Source: Peptococcaceae bacterium 1198_IL3148 (lineage in GTDB: Bacteria > Bacillota > Desulfotomaculia > Desulfotomaculales > Desulfohalotomaculaceae). From it: DNA of 64,000 nucleotides. The position numbers and the translations under genes were made by a program. The notes beneath the pieces were generated by a model. It was not told the DNA's origin. It searched no databases and saw only the letters and a program-made list of their open reading frames with translations. Shown here piece after piece: positions 33,701-41,502 of the stretch (positions are counted from its first letter, which is position 1; the number at the start of each line of letters is the position of its first letter). The stretch is from NCBI GenBank assembly GCA_036763105.1, contig JBAIYS010000013.1, positions 38,735 to 102,734 on the forward strand. The letters run 5' to 3'.

Positions 33701-33728
33701 AATCATGTCAATGCTAAGTGCGCTTTAG
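30723..33728 (+). CDS. hdrA: HdrA-type flavin and iron-sulfur electron-bifurcating subunit, copy 1
   Basis: 1001 residues, much longer than the ~650-residue archaeal HdrA because it holds two flavoprotein units. Residues 8-45 are an FAD-binding GAGIAG Rossmann motif, with HdrA-specific Cys near 56-68 (NDCSMCILSPKLVDCGRH). A ferredoxin-like CTGCGSCAEECP lies at 108-119, with extra Cys at 155-171. A second FAD motif (VLVIGGGVAGM) begins near 597. Two C-terminal 4Fe-4S motifs (CAACGACEAVCP, CKGCGACSSSC) lie near 937-975. HdrA is the site of flavin-based electron bifurcation and passes electrons to ferredoxin and HdrBC. It is the first gene of the operon. Codons are strongly C-ending (AAC, GAC, TAC). 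Confidence 0.93.
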   Translation: MSKKVGSVLVLGAGIAGIQASLDLAESGYYVHLVESSPAIGGTMPALDKTFPTNDCSMCILSPKLVDCGRHLNINVMTTSELVDLQGEPGNYQATIRTRARYVDPNKCTGCGSCAEECPVKVDDMFNQGLSKRKAIYKQYAQAFPNAYAIDSAKCLKFKNAKACGKCLKACQAGAINHDMQDTETVLEVGAVILMPGFDAFDAAKLDYYGYGKVPNVITSLEFERILSASGPFGGHLIRPSDHKEPQKIAWIQCVGSRNCKQDHGYCSSVCCMYAIKEAVIAKEHSNNDLDTAIFYMDMRTYGKEFEKYYDKAKAKDGVRFIRNRVYEVRPGEEGAVQIRYALEDGTVCYEDFDLVVLSVGLEPKKEAVELAQKLGVNLNKYNFCSAEPLSGVGTNKEGIFVAGAFSGPRDIPETVMQASAAAGEVQGLLAEAKGTLTKTKEYPPEVDVSGEIVRTGVFVCHCGINIAGVVDVPSVVEFAQKLPGVAYATNKIYACSQDAAGQIKDAIKEHGLNRIVVASCSPRTHEPMFQETLKEAGLNPHLFELTNIRDQCSWVHMNEPEKATAKAKDLVKMAVNKVKLAQPVHPIKLDMNHDVLVIGGGVAGMTNALNLASQGYQVYLVEKEAQLGGIARRIQYGLTGEDIPAFLNQLIDKVQTNAKIKVYTQAEVADVQGFMGNFTTKLTNGEELNHGVAVIATGGEEYQPQEYLYGENHRVKTLLELEGEIAQGNLDKVNNVVLVQCVGSRDSERPYCSRICCTKSIKLALKIKERRPEAKVFILYRDIRTYGFFEDLYTEARQKGVIFIRYSEDHKPVVENPGDGLRVTVTDHVLGDTIVINADVIGLAAAIVPPVESNKKLSKFFKVPMNEDNFFLEAHLKLRPVDFSTDGVFMCGLAHGPKNMEENISQAKAAAGRAATVLAKDDIIVEGKCAIVDKKKCAACGACEAVCPAQAVQVDMEQKVAVVNEALCKGCGACSSSCRCGAINIKGCTNEQIMSMLSAL

Positions 33729-33744
33729 GTTAGGAGGGTAGCAA

Positions 33745-34170
33745 ATGACATACGAACCCAAGATAGTAGCATTTCTATGCAACTGGTGTAGTTACGCGGG
33801 AGCGGATTTGGCGGGTGTTGGACGGCTCCAATACCCCACCAACATCCGGGTGGTGCGGATACCGTGTTCCGGCAGAATCAACCCGCTGTTTATCTTTTCA
33901 GCCCTGAGGAACGGTGCCGACGGCATTCTAACCTCCGGCTGACACCCGGGCGACTGCCACTATGTTAGTGGCAATTACGTAGCCCGTCGTAAATTTGCCT
34001 TACTAAAAAGCATGCTGAACTACATGGGAGTAGAAGAAGACCGAGTAAACTTCACCTGGGTATCAGCGGCCGAAGGAGGCAGATTCGCGGACGTAGTGAC
34101 CAAAGTGAGCGAACGTGTCAAAGAACTAGGCCCCCAACAGGGGATATTTAAAAAAGCGGATGAGGTGTAG
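33745..34170 (+). CDS. mvhD: MvhD/FlxD selenoprotein with in-frame UGA, copy 1
   Basis: Read through the TGA at 33940-33942, this is a 141-residue MvhD, the normal length. The N-terminus has CNWCSY (Cys12, Cys15) and IPCSGR (Cys41). The UGA is residue 66, in SG-U-HPGDCHY, where relatives have Cys in GCHPGDCHY. After the UGA the frame continues without interruption through [16 protein letters not shown] and [16 protein letters not shown], both classical MvhD motifs. MvhD carries a 2Fe-2S cluster and links the electron-donating module to HdrA. A SECIS-like hairpin follows the UGA. Standard gene callers would truncate it after residue 65. Confidence 0.9.
33947..33986 (+). promoter_or_regulatory. 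bacterial SECIS element in mvhD copy 1
   Basis: TGCCACTA (33955-33962) and TAGTGGCA (33966-33973) form a perfect 8-bp stem with apical loop TGT, which contains the GU expected for SelB binding. The stem begins 12 bases after the UGA, close to the spacing in E. coli fdhF. A lower stem CGGGC/GCCCG (33947-33951 with 33982-33986) extends it. Confidence 0.8.
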
Positions 34171-34173
34171 CGG

Positions 34174-35127
34174 ATGCAAGAACAAAGTAAATTAATACAA
34201 GAAGCCGCCAAGAAGCTGTTAGAAGAAAAGAAAGTTGACCTGGTAGTGGGGTTTGCCCAGGGAAGCTTACCGCTCCGCAGCACACCTTACTTTGCCCGGA
34301 CAACAGCGGAAGCCGACAACCTGATCTGGGACGAATACTGCGAAAACAACCTGGCCAACTACCTAAGGAAACGGGAAGAAAAAGTGGCAGTGGTGGCCAA
34401 AGGTTGTGACGTGCGGGCCATCGTGGCGCTAATCAAAGAAAACCAGATCAACCGAGACAACCTATACATCATTGGCGTACCCTGCCAAGGGATGATAGAC
34501 CGTAAAAAAGCCAAAAAGCAAGTGGGCGGCAAAGAAATACTGGCAGCAGAAATTAGTGGCGAAGAAGTGGTGCTAAAGGGCAAAGGCTTTGAAACCAAAG
34601 GAGCAAAGGCCGAGTTACTATACGACACCTGCCAACGGTGTGCATACGGCAACCCAGTAATCTACGACCAACTGATTGGCGAAGAACTGTCGGCCAAAGA
34701 AGTAAGCTTTGCCGAAGTGGAAGAATTTGCAGCCAAAAGTGCCGCAGAAAGATCAGCAATCCTGGCGGCCGAGATGGAAAAATGCATTAGATGTTACGCC
34801 TGCCGTAACGCCTGTCCCATGTGCTATTGCCAGGAATGCTTTGTGGACTGCTCCACTCCCCAGTGGATCAGCAAACGGGCCAACAGTGCCAAAGACAACC
34901 TGATATTCCAAGGGGTAAGGGTATTCCATCAGATGGGCCGCTGTGCCGACTGTGGAGCCTGTGAAAGGGCGTGCCCAATGGGCATCAAACTGTCCCTTCT
35001 GACCCGCAAAGGAGTAAAGGACGTCAAAGACATGTTCAACTATGAGGCTGGGCTAAACCCAGAGGACAAACCGGTACTAAACGACTTTACCACCGAGGAC
35101 CCACAAGCGTTCTTGATGAAGGAATGA
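34174..35127 (+). CDS. FlxC-like 4Fe-4S dicluster electron-transfer subunit, copy 1
   Basis: 317 residues. The N-terminal half resembles the FrhB/FdhB family: VDLVVGFAQG, then VAVVAKGCDVRAIVALIKENQ and GVPCQG. A DTCQRCAYGNP motif lies at 151-161. Two clusters of Cys follow: CIRCYACRNACPMCYCQECFVDC (204-226) and CADCGACERACP (257-268). This suggests at least two 4Fe-4S centres. It lies three bases after mvhD and eleven before the next subunit. It probably relays electrons between the flavin/NAD subunit and MvhD. The FlxC label follows gene order in the Flx-Hdr complexes of sulfate reducers and is an inference. Confidence 0.85.
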   Translation: MQEQSKLIQEAAKKLLEEKKVDLVVGFAQGSLPLRSTPYFARTTAEADNLIWDEYCENNLANYLRKREEKVAVVAKGCDVRAIVALIKENQINRDNLYIIGVPCQGMIDRKKAKKQVGGKEILAAEISGEEVVLKGKGFETKGAKAELLYDTCQRCAYGNPVIYDQLIGEELSAKEVSFAEVEEFAAKSAAERSAILAAEMEKCIRCYACRNACPMCYCQECFVDCSTPQWISKRANSAKDNLIFQGVRVFHQMGRCADCGACERACPMGIKLSLLTRKGVKDVKDMFNYEAGLNPEDKPVLNDFTTEDPQAFLMKE

Positions 35128-35138
35128 GGTGAACAAGG

Positions 35139-36158
35139 ATGATCATAAAGAAAAGTGAACTAAAGGGACTACTGGACAAACTTACCCAACAATACCGAGT
35201 ATATGCGCCGGTAGAAAAAGGCGACAACATACTTTTCGAACCCATCGGAGCCGGTGGCGAAGTAAAACTGGGAGCAACCACCAAAAAGCCGGTCAAAGAA
35301 ATCCTTTTCCCTCAATCCGAAGAACTGTACAACTACAGCGTGAGTGAAGAGGGTCTAAAGATGAACAGCAACCTGGACGACACCAAAACAGTGGCCTTCG
35401 GCGTACGCCCCTGTGATGCCAGATCCATGATGCTGCTAGACAACGTATTTCATAACGACCAGTACCAAGACGTGTACTACCTAACCAAAAGAAAGAACAC
35501 CATCATCGTCAGTCTAGGCTGTAGTGAACCGGAAAGCAGCTGTTTCTGCACCTCAGTGGGCGGCGGCCCCTTCAACAGCGATGGCTCCGACGTGCTATTG
35601 ACAGACATTGGTGAAAGCTATCTGGCAGAGGCAGTTACCGACCAAGGGCAAGAACTGCTAGGGAAACTGGGCTTAGAAGCAGCCGATGCTGATACAAAAG
35701 CAGCGGCAGAAAAAACAAAGGCAGCAGCAGTACTGACCAGTGAAGTGGACATCACCGGCATCAAAGAAAAACTAGATGGCATGTTCAGCCATGCCTACTG
35801 GGATAAACTGCACGAAAAATGCCTGAGCTGTGGTGCTTGCACCTACCTGTGCCCCACCTGCCATTGCTTCGACATAGCAGACGAAGCCAAAGACTGCAAT
35901 GGCTGTCGGGTAAGGAACTGGGACTCCTGCATGTTCCCACTCTTTACGTTACACGGCTCGGGACACAACCCGCGTACCAGTGGCAAAGAGCGCTGGAGAC
36001 AGCGGTTAATGCACAAATTTAACTACTTCGTTGATAGATACAACGCCACCGCATGCGTAGGCTGTGGTCGGTGCATAAAAAACTGCCCTGTAAACCTAGA
36101 CATCAGACAGGTACTGGCGGAAGTCAAGGTACAGGACACCGGAAGCGAGGTAAGTTAA
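35139..36158 (+). CDS. FlxB-like 4Fe-4S subunit related to AsrA/sulfhydrogenase beta, copy 1
   Basis: 339 residues. GVRPCDARSMMLLDNVF (88-104) and SLGCSEPESSCFCTSVGGGPF are the conserved middle of the AsrA/HydB family. Two 4Fe-4S motifs are present, CLSCGACTYLC (Cys228, 231, 234, 238) and CVGCGRCIKNC (Cys306, 309, 312, 316). Family members pass electrons between an NAD(P)H-oxidising FAD subunit (the next gene) and a catalytic partner. A low-complexity Ala/Lys segment (about 181-198) sits between the two halves. Tight operon spacing on both sides. Confidence 0.87.
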   Translation: MIIKKSELKGLLDKLTQQYRVYAPVEKGDNILFEPIGAGGEVKLGATTKKPVKEILFPQSEELYNYSVSEEGLKMNSNLDDTKTVAFGVRPCDARSMMLLDNVFHNDQYQDVYYLTKRKNTIIVSLGCSEPESSCFCTSVGGGPFNSDGSDVLLTDIGESYLAEAVTDQGQELLGKLGLEAADADTKAAAEKTKAAAVLTSEVDITGIKEKLDGMFSHAYWDKLHEKCLSCGACTYLCPTCHCFDIADEAKDCNGCRVRNWDSCMFPLFTLHGSGHNPRTSGKERWRQRLMHKFNYFVDRYNATACVGCGRCIKNCPVNLDIRQVLAEVKVQDTGSEVS

Positions 36159-36161
36159 GAT

Positions 36162-37007
36162 ATGAACAAAAACAACCCATATTTGCCAATACCAATGAGA
36201 TTGGTAAAGAACTTCACAGAGACCGAAGACAAACTGATTCACACCTTTACCTTAGAATTTGTCAACCAAGAAGATGCCGAAAACTTCAAGTACCTGCCGG
36301 GGCAGTTTGCCGAACTGATGGTATATGGCAAGGGCGAAGCCCCCTTTGGCATCGCCTCATCCCCCAATGAGCCCGGGATACTGAAATTTTCGGTGGCCAA
36401 AGTGGGGGTGGTATCCACAGCGCTGCACCTGTTGGAAGAAGGCAGTATCGTGGGTGTTCGGGGGCCGTTGGGCAACTGGTACCCACTAGAAAACCTAAAG
36501 GGAAAAAACATCGTCATCATCGGCGGAGGCTTTGCCTTCACCACACTGCGTTCCACCATCCAGTATCTACTGGACCCGGTAAGGCGTGGAGACTATGGCG
36601 AATTAACAGTGATTTATGGAGCCCGGAACCCTGGATTATTACTATACAAAGACGAACTAAAAGAATGGGAAAGCCGGGACGACATCAACATGGTGACCAC
36701 CATAGACCGCCCGGCGGAGGGTTGGACCGGACGCACCGGATTTGTACCCAACGTCACCAAAGAAGTGGCTCCCAGTGCTGAGAACACCGTGTGTATCATT
36801 TGCGGCCCACCGGTGATGATTAAGTTTACCCAACCGGTGCTGGTGGAACTGGGCTTTACCCCAGAACAGATCATCATGAGCTTAGAAATGCGGATGAAGT
36901 GCGGCATTGGCATGTGTGGTCGCTGCAATATTGGCAGTAAGTATGTGTGCAAAGATGGCCCGGTATTTACTTTGGCTCAATTGAACAACATGCCTAATGA
37001 ATACTAA
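36162..37007 (+). CDS. FlxA-like FAD/NAD(P)-binding oxidoreductase subunit, copy 1
   Basis: 281 residues of the ferredoxin-NADP reductase superfamily, like AsrB, sulfhydrogenase gamma and the dihydroorotate dehydrogenase electron-transfer subunit. FAD domain residues 8-110 (YLPGQFAELMV, GIASSPNE). The NAD domain has IVIIGGGFAFTTLRS (117-131) and CIICGPPVMI (211-220). A C-terminal 2Fe-2S site uses Cys247, 252, 255 and 263 (MKCGIGMCGRCNIG). It should oxidise NADH or NADPH and feed the Flx-Hdr complex. Last gene of the repeat; base use drifts back toward the genomic style in its final third. Confidence 0.9.
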   Translation: MNKNNPYLPIPMRLVKNFTETEDKLIHTFTLEFVNQEDAENFKYLPGQFAELMVYGKGEAPFGIASSPNEPGILKFSVAKVGVVSTALHLLEEGSIVGVRGPLGNWYPLENLKGKNIVIIGGGFAFTTLRSTIQYLLDPVRRGDYGELTVIYGARNPGLLLYKDELKEWESRDDINMVTTIDRPAEGWTGRTGFVPNVTKEVAPSAENTVCIICGPPVMIKFTQPVLVELGFTPEQIIMSLEMRMKCGIGMCGRCNIGSKYVCKDGPVFTLAQLNNMPNEY

Positions 37008-37071
37008 GGCGTCTAGATAGAATTAATGGTCGATACAAAAACCCGAAAGGTTTGAAGGGGGAGGAATAATA

Positions 37072-38310
37072 ATGGCCGTTATTGAAGCTGCGAAGCTTGA
37101 CCCTACTTTTACTGATGAGGTTGCCCAAAAACTGCAAAGTTATGACCTCACTAAATGTTTAACTTGTGGTATGTGTACAGCAGGTTGTGTTTACTCTGAC
37201 GTACACCCTGACAATGACCCCCGCAAGTTTTTGCGCAAAATTGTATTGGGTATGCGTGACGAGGTGTTAAATGACCCGTTTGTATGGTTCTGCACCATGT
37301 GCGAACGCTGTACAGTGGAATGCCCAATGGGCATTAACATAGCCGCCATTACAAGAACTGTGCGTGGTCAGTTTGGTTTACCATTACCTGGTTTTATGCA
37401 GCAAGTTGTTGATGAAACCATTACCTCTGGTAACCAAATGAACGTTTCCCAGGAAGATTACCTAGATACATTGGAATGGATCGAGGAAGAACTACAGGAA
37501 GAGTTGGGAGACCCTAACTATAAAATTCCAATGGGCAAAAAGGATGCGGACTTTATTTTTGGCTTAAACGCCCGGGAAATTAAATATTACCCCCATGAAC
37601 TGCAAGAAATCTTAAAGGTATTTTACTATGCCGGTGCTAATTACACCTTGGGCAGACCAGCAAAGTGGGATGCCACTAACCTAGCGCTGTTTAGTGGCAA
37701 TAACCATGACTTCTGGAGAATAACTAAGCCGATGTTGGAAGAAGTGGTGGAGTTAAATGCTAAAGAGTTAATTGTTACCGAGTGTGGTCACGCCTTTAAA
37801 TCGGTACGCATGGGTTACGATAAGTTCTGGGAAGGTCCTAAATTCCCCATTCGCAGTGTAGTTGAGCTTTATGCCGACTGGATTCGTGACGGGGTAATTA
37901 AAGTGGATAAGAATAAAAACCCAGAGCCAGCCACAGTGCATGACCCATGTAACCTGGTGCGTAAAGAGGGTGTATTTGAGGCCCACCGCTATGTAATGGA
38001 AAACATTTGTGCTGACTTTAGGGATATGAACCCCAACAAGAAATATAATTACTGCTGTGGTGCCGGTGGTGGTGCGCTGGCGATGCCAGAATTTAAAGAA
38101 CAACGGATTAAGAAGGGTAAGCGTAAAGCAGACCAGATTGTAGCCACTGGTGCTGATGTGGTGGTAATTCCATGCCACAACTGTATGGACCAGTTCACCG
38201 ATATCAACAAAGAATACTTTAACAACAAAAAGAACATGACGCACATTTCCCCACTGGTGGCCAATGCATTGGTGATACCAGGGGAAGAAGAGGCAGAAAC
38301 GGAAGAATAA
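37072..38310 (+). CDS. HdrD/HdrBC-fusion-like iron-sulfur (CCG-domain) protein
   Basis: 412 residues. The N-terminal HdrC-like part has two 4Fe-4S motifs: CLTCGMCTAGC (Cys29, 32, 35, 39) and CTMCERCTVEC (Cys74, 77, 80, 84). The C-terminal part has one intact CCG domain (HDPCNLVRKEG, YCCGAGGG near 326-333, PCHNC near 368). A first CCG unit is degenerate (ECGHAFKSV). HdrB and HdrD use CCG motifs to bind the non-cubane clusters that reduce heterodisulfides. It is the only HdrBC-like gene beside the two hdrA-flx blocks and presumably the disulfide- or thiol-side partner. Its T-ending codons differ from the flanking repeat. GGGGAGG precedes the ATG. Confidence 0.85.
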   Translation: MAVIEAAKLDPTFTDEVAQKLQSYDLTKCLTCGMCTAGCVYSDVHPDNDPRKFLRKIVLGMRDEVLNDPFVWFCTMCERCTVECPMGINIAAITRTVRGQFGLPLPGFMQQVVDETITSGNQMNVSQEDYLDTLEWIEEELQEELGDPNYKIPMGKKDADFIFGLNAREIKYYPHELQEILKVFYYAGANYTLGRPAKWDATNLALFSGNNHDFWRITKPMLEEVVELNAKELIVTECGHAFKSVRMGYDKFWEGPKFPIRSVVELYADWIRDGVIKVDKNKNPEPATVHDPCNLVRKEGVFEAHRYVMENICADFRDMNPNKKYNYCCGAGGGALAMPEFKEQRIKKGKRKADQIVATGADVVVIPCHNCMDQFTDINKEYFNNKKNMTHISPLVANALVIPGEEEAETEE

Positions 38311-38331
38311 AAAATAAGTGTATTTAAAACC

Positions 38332-38357
38332 GGCCGTGGACAGCAATGTCCACGGCC
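38332..38357 (+). terminator. hairpin after the HdrD-like gene
   Basis: GGCCGTGGAC (38332-38341) and GTCCACGGCC (38348-38357) are perfect 10-bp arms with loop AGCAAT. No T-tract follows. It separates the first operon from the second hdrA. Confidence 0.7.
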
Positions 38358-38480
38358 TGTAGTCAATCCATGGGATTGTTACTAAAGTCACAATTATCGC
38401 AACATTTAGAAAACAATATATTTGGCGAAACAAAAATATAGTCACATCATACATCTTAGGAGAGGATGGATGTATAAAAG

Positions 38481-41400
38481 ATGAGTAAGAAAGTAGGAAG
38501 CGTACTGGTATTAGGAGCCGGTATAGCAGGGATTCAGGCATCATTAGACTTAGCGGAATCAGGCTACTATGTACACCTAGTAGAAAGCAGTCCCGCCATA
38601 GGCGGCACGATGCCAGCCCTAGACAAGACATTCCCCACCAACGACTGCTCGATGTGTATATTGTCACCGAAGCTGGTGGACTGTGGAAGACACCTAAACA
38701 TCAACGTAATGACCACCAGTGAACTGGTGGATTTACAAGGGGAACCGGGGAACTACCAAGCCACAATCAGAACCCGTGCCCGTTACGTAGATCCCAACAA
38801 ATGTACCGGTTGCGGTTCCTGTGCCGAAGAATGTCCGGTGAAAGTGGACGATATGTTTAACCAAGGGTTGTCCAAGCGGAAAGCAATCTACAAACAATAT
38901 GCCCAAGCATTTCCCAATGCCTACGCCATAGACAGCGCCAAGTGCTTAAAATTTAAGAATGCCAAAGCCTGCGGCAAGTGCCTAAAGGCCTGTCAAGCGG
39001 GAGCAATCAACCACGACATGCAAGACACCGAAACGGTATTGGAAGTAGGTGCGGTGATACTGATGCCAGGCTTTGACGCCTTTGATGCAGCCAAATTGGA
39101 CTACTACGGCTACGGCAAAGTGCCCAACGTGATCACCAGCTTAGAATTTGAGCGAATCCTATCGGCCTCTGGTCCCTTTGGCGGTCATCTAATTCGACCG
39201 TCAGACCACAAAGAGCCCCAGAAAATAGCTTGGATACAATGCGTAGGATCCCGCAACTGCAAACAAGACCACGGCTACTGTTCATCCGTATGCTGTATGT
39301 ATGCCATCAAAGAAGCGGTAATCGCCAAAGAACACAGCAACAACGACCTAGACACCGCCATCTTCTACATGGACATGAGAACCTATGGCAAAGAATTTGA
39401 AAAATACTACGACAAAGCCAAAGCCAAGGACGGCGTAAGATTCATCCGGAACCGAGTTTACGAAGTACGTCCGGGAGAAGAAGGAGCAGTACAAATTCGC
39501 TATGCCCTAGAAGACGGCACAGTGTGCTACGAAGACTTTGACCTGGTGGTACTGTCAGTGGGCTTAGAACCGAAAAAAGAAGCGGTGGAATTGGCCCAAA
39601 AACTGGGGGTAAACCTAAACAAATACAACTTCTGCAGTGCCGAACCCCTAAGTGGAGTGGGCACCAACAAAGAAGGCATCTTTGTGGCCGGCGCCTTTTC
39701 CGGTCCCCGGGACATACCGGAGACAGTAATGCAAGCCAGTGCGGCAGCCGGAGAAGTACAAGGGCTGTTGGCCGAAGCCAAAGGGACGCTGACCAAGACC
39801 AAAGAATACCCACCGGAAGTAGACGTATCCGGAGAGATAGTGCGGACCGGAGTATTTGTCTGTCACTGCGGTATCAACATTGCCGGAGTGGTGGACGTAC
39901 CCAGTGTAGTGGAATTTGCCCAAAAACTGCCGGGCGTAGCCTATGCCACCAACAAAATCTACGCCTGTTCCCAAGATGCCGCTGGACAAATCAAAGACGC
40001 CATCAAAGAACATGGCCTCAACCGCATAGTGGTGGCATCCTGTAGTCCCCGGACCCACGAGCCAATGTTCCAAGAGACATTAAAAGAAGCCGGTCTCAAC
40101 CCACACCTGTTTGAACTGACCAACATTCGGGACCAGTGCTCCTGGGTACACATGAACGAGCCAGAAAAAGCCACCGCCAAAGCCAAAGACCTGGTAAAAA
40201 TGGCAGTGAACAAAGTGAAGTTGGCTCAACCAGTGCACCCCATCAAACTGGACATGAACCACGATGTGCTGGTAATCGGTGGAGGCGTGGCCGGCATGAC
40301 CAACGCGTTAAACCTGGCCAGCCAAGGCTACCAAGTATACCTAGTGGAAAAAGAAGCCCAACTGGGTGGCATCGCCCGTCGGATACAATACGGCTTAACT
40401 GGGGAAGACATTCCGGCCTTTTTAAACCAACTAATTGACAAAGTACAAACCAACGCCAAAATCAAAGTCTACACCCAAGCCGAAGTGGCCGATGTCCAAG
40501 GCTTTATGGGCAACTTCACCACCAAACTGACCAATGGCGAAGAACTAAACCATGGTGTGGCAGTAATCGCCACCGGTGGCGAAGAATACCAGCCCCAAGA
40601 ATACCTATATGGCGAAAACCACCGAGTAAAAACCCTGTTAGAACTGGAAGGGGAAATCGCCCAAGGCAACCTGGACAAAGTAAACAACGTGGTACTGGTA
40701 CAATGCGTTGGCTCCCGGGACAGCGAGCGGCCCTACTGCAGCCGAATTTGCTGTACCAAATCAATAAAACTGGCGTTAAAGATCAAAGAACGCCGTCCGG
40801 AAGCCAAAGTATTTATTCTCTATCGGGACATCAGAACCTACGGATTCTTTGAAGACCTATACACCGAAGCCCGTCAAAAAGGCGTAATCTTTATCCGCTA
40901 CAGCGAAGACCATAAGCCAGTGGTGGAAAACCCCGGAGACGGACTAAGAGTAACAGTGACCGACCATGTGCTGGGAGACACCATCGTCATTAACGCTGAC
41001 GTAATCGGGCTGGCGGCAGCCATCGTACCGCCGGTAGAATCCAACAAAAAACTATCCAAGTTCTTCAAAGTACCGATGAACGAAGACAACTTCTTCCTGG
41101 AGGCCCACCTAAAACTGCGTCCGGTGGACTTCAGCACCGACGGCGTGTTCATGTGTGGCTTAGCCCACGGACCGAAGAACATGGAAGAAAACATATCCCA
41201 GGCCAAAGCAGCAGCCGGCCGGGCAGCCACAGTATTGGCCAAAGACGACATCATCGTAGAAGGCAAATGTGCAATAGTGGACAAGAAGAAATGTGCAGCC
41301 TGCGGGGCCTGTGAAGCCGTCTGCCCAGCCCAAGCTGTGCAAGTAGATATGGAACAAAAAGTAGCAGTGGTAAACGAAGCACTGTGTAAGGGTTGTGGAG

Positions 41401-41486
41401 CCTGCTCATCATCCTGCCGGTGCGGAGCAATCAACATCAAAGGTTGCACCAACGAACAAATCATGTCAATGCTAAGTGCGCTTTAG
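38481..41486 (+). CDS. hdrA: HdrA-type electron-bifurcating subunit, copy 2
   Basis: 1001 residues, identical to the protein encoded at 30723-33728, with the same two FAD units and ferredoxin motifs. Its ribosome-binding region (TTAGGAGAGGATGG) differs from copy 1, so expression may differ even though the protein does not. Unlike copy 1 it has no long promoter-bearing leader of its own and starts 170 bases after the HdrD-like gene. Both copies would supply the same subunit, perhaps to raise dosage. Confidence 0.93.
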   Translation: MSKKVGSVLVLGAGIAGIQASLDLAESGYYVHLVESSPAIGGTMPALDKTFPTNDCSMCILSPKLVDCGRHLNINVMTTSELVDLQGEPGNYQATIRTRARYVDPNKCTGCGSCAEECPVKVDDMFNQGLSKRKAIYKQYAQAFPNAYAIDSAKCLKFKNAKACGKCLKACQAGAINHDMQDTETVLEVGAVILMPGFDAFDAAKLDYYGYGKVPNVITSLEFERILSASGPFGGHLIRPSDHKEPQKIAWIQCVGSRNCKQDHGYCSSVCCMYAIKEAVIAKEHSNNDLDTAIFYMDMRTYGKEFEKYYDKAKAKDGVRFIRNRVYEVRPGEEGAVQIRYALEDGTVCYEDFDLVVLSVGLEPKKEAVELAQKLGVNLNKYNFCSAEPLSGVGTNKEGIFVAGAFSGPRDIPETVMQASAAAGEVQGLLAEAKGTLTKTKEYPPEVDVSGEIVRTGVFVCHCGINIAGVVDVPSVVEFAQKLPGVAYATNKIYACSQDAAGQIKDAIKEHGLNRIVVASCSPRTHEPMFQETLKEAGLNPHLFELTNIRDQCSWVHMNEPEKATAKAKDLVKMAVNKVKLAQPVHPIKLDMNHDVLVIGGGVAGMTNALNLASQGYQVYLVEKEAQLGGIARRIQYGLTGEDIPAFLNQLIDKVQTNAKIKVYTQAEVADVQGFMGNFTTKLTNGEELNHGVAVIATGGEEYQPQEYLYGENHRVKTLLELEGEIAQGNLDKVNNVVLVQCVGSRDSERPYCSRICCTKSIKLALKIKERRPEAKVFILYRDIRTYGFFEDLYTEARQKGVIFIRYSEDHKPVVENPGDGLRVTVTDHVLGDTIVINADVIGLAAAIVPPVESNKKLSKFFKVPMNEDNFFLEAHLKLRPVDFSTDGVFMCGLAHGPKNMEENISQAKAAAGRAATVLAKDDIIVEGKCAIVDKKKCAACGACEAVCPAQAVQVDMEQKVAVVNEALCKGCGACSSSCRCGAINIKGCTNEQIMSMLSAL

Positions 41487-41502
41487 GTTAGGAGGGTAGC
41501 AA

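Larger units (their letters stand above)
30719..37008 (+). repeat. large direct repeat, copy 1 (hdrA-mvhD-flxC-flxB-flxA)
   Basis: About 6,290 bp repeated at 38477-44766, offset 7,758 bp. All five reading frames have identical translations, out-of-frame translations also coincide, and lines compared by eye show no difference. Identity starts four bases before the hdrA ATG and ends one base after the flxA stop; flanks differ on both sides. No terminal inverted repeats, target duplication or transposase are visible. Confidence 0.95.

Noticed and set aside
31684..33706. Long open frames on the minus strand and in other frames within hdrA
   Set aside because: They are antisense or shifted shadows generated by the biased codon use of hdrA, without ribosome-binding sites or family motifs. 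The same applies to the copies in the second repeat.
33940..33942. mvhD as a pseudogene caused by a TGA stop
   Set aside because: The frame continues with conserved MvhD motifs, the TGA replaces a conserved Cys and a SECIS-like hairpin follows immediately. Readthrough as selenocysteine is the better explanation, pending proof that the genome has Sec machinery.
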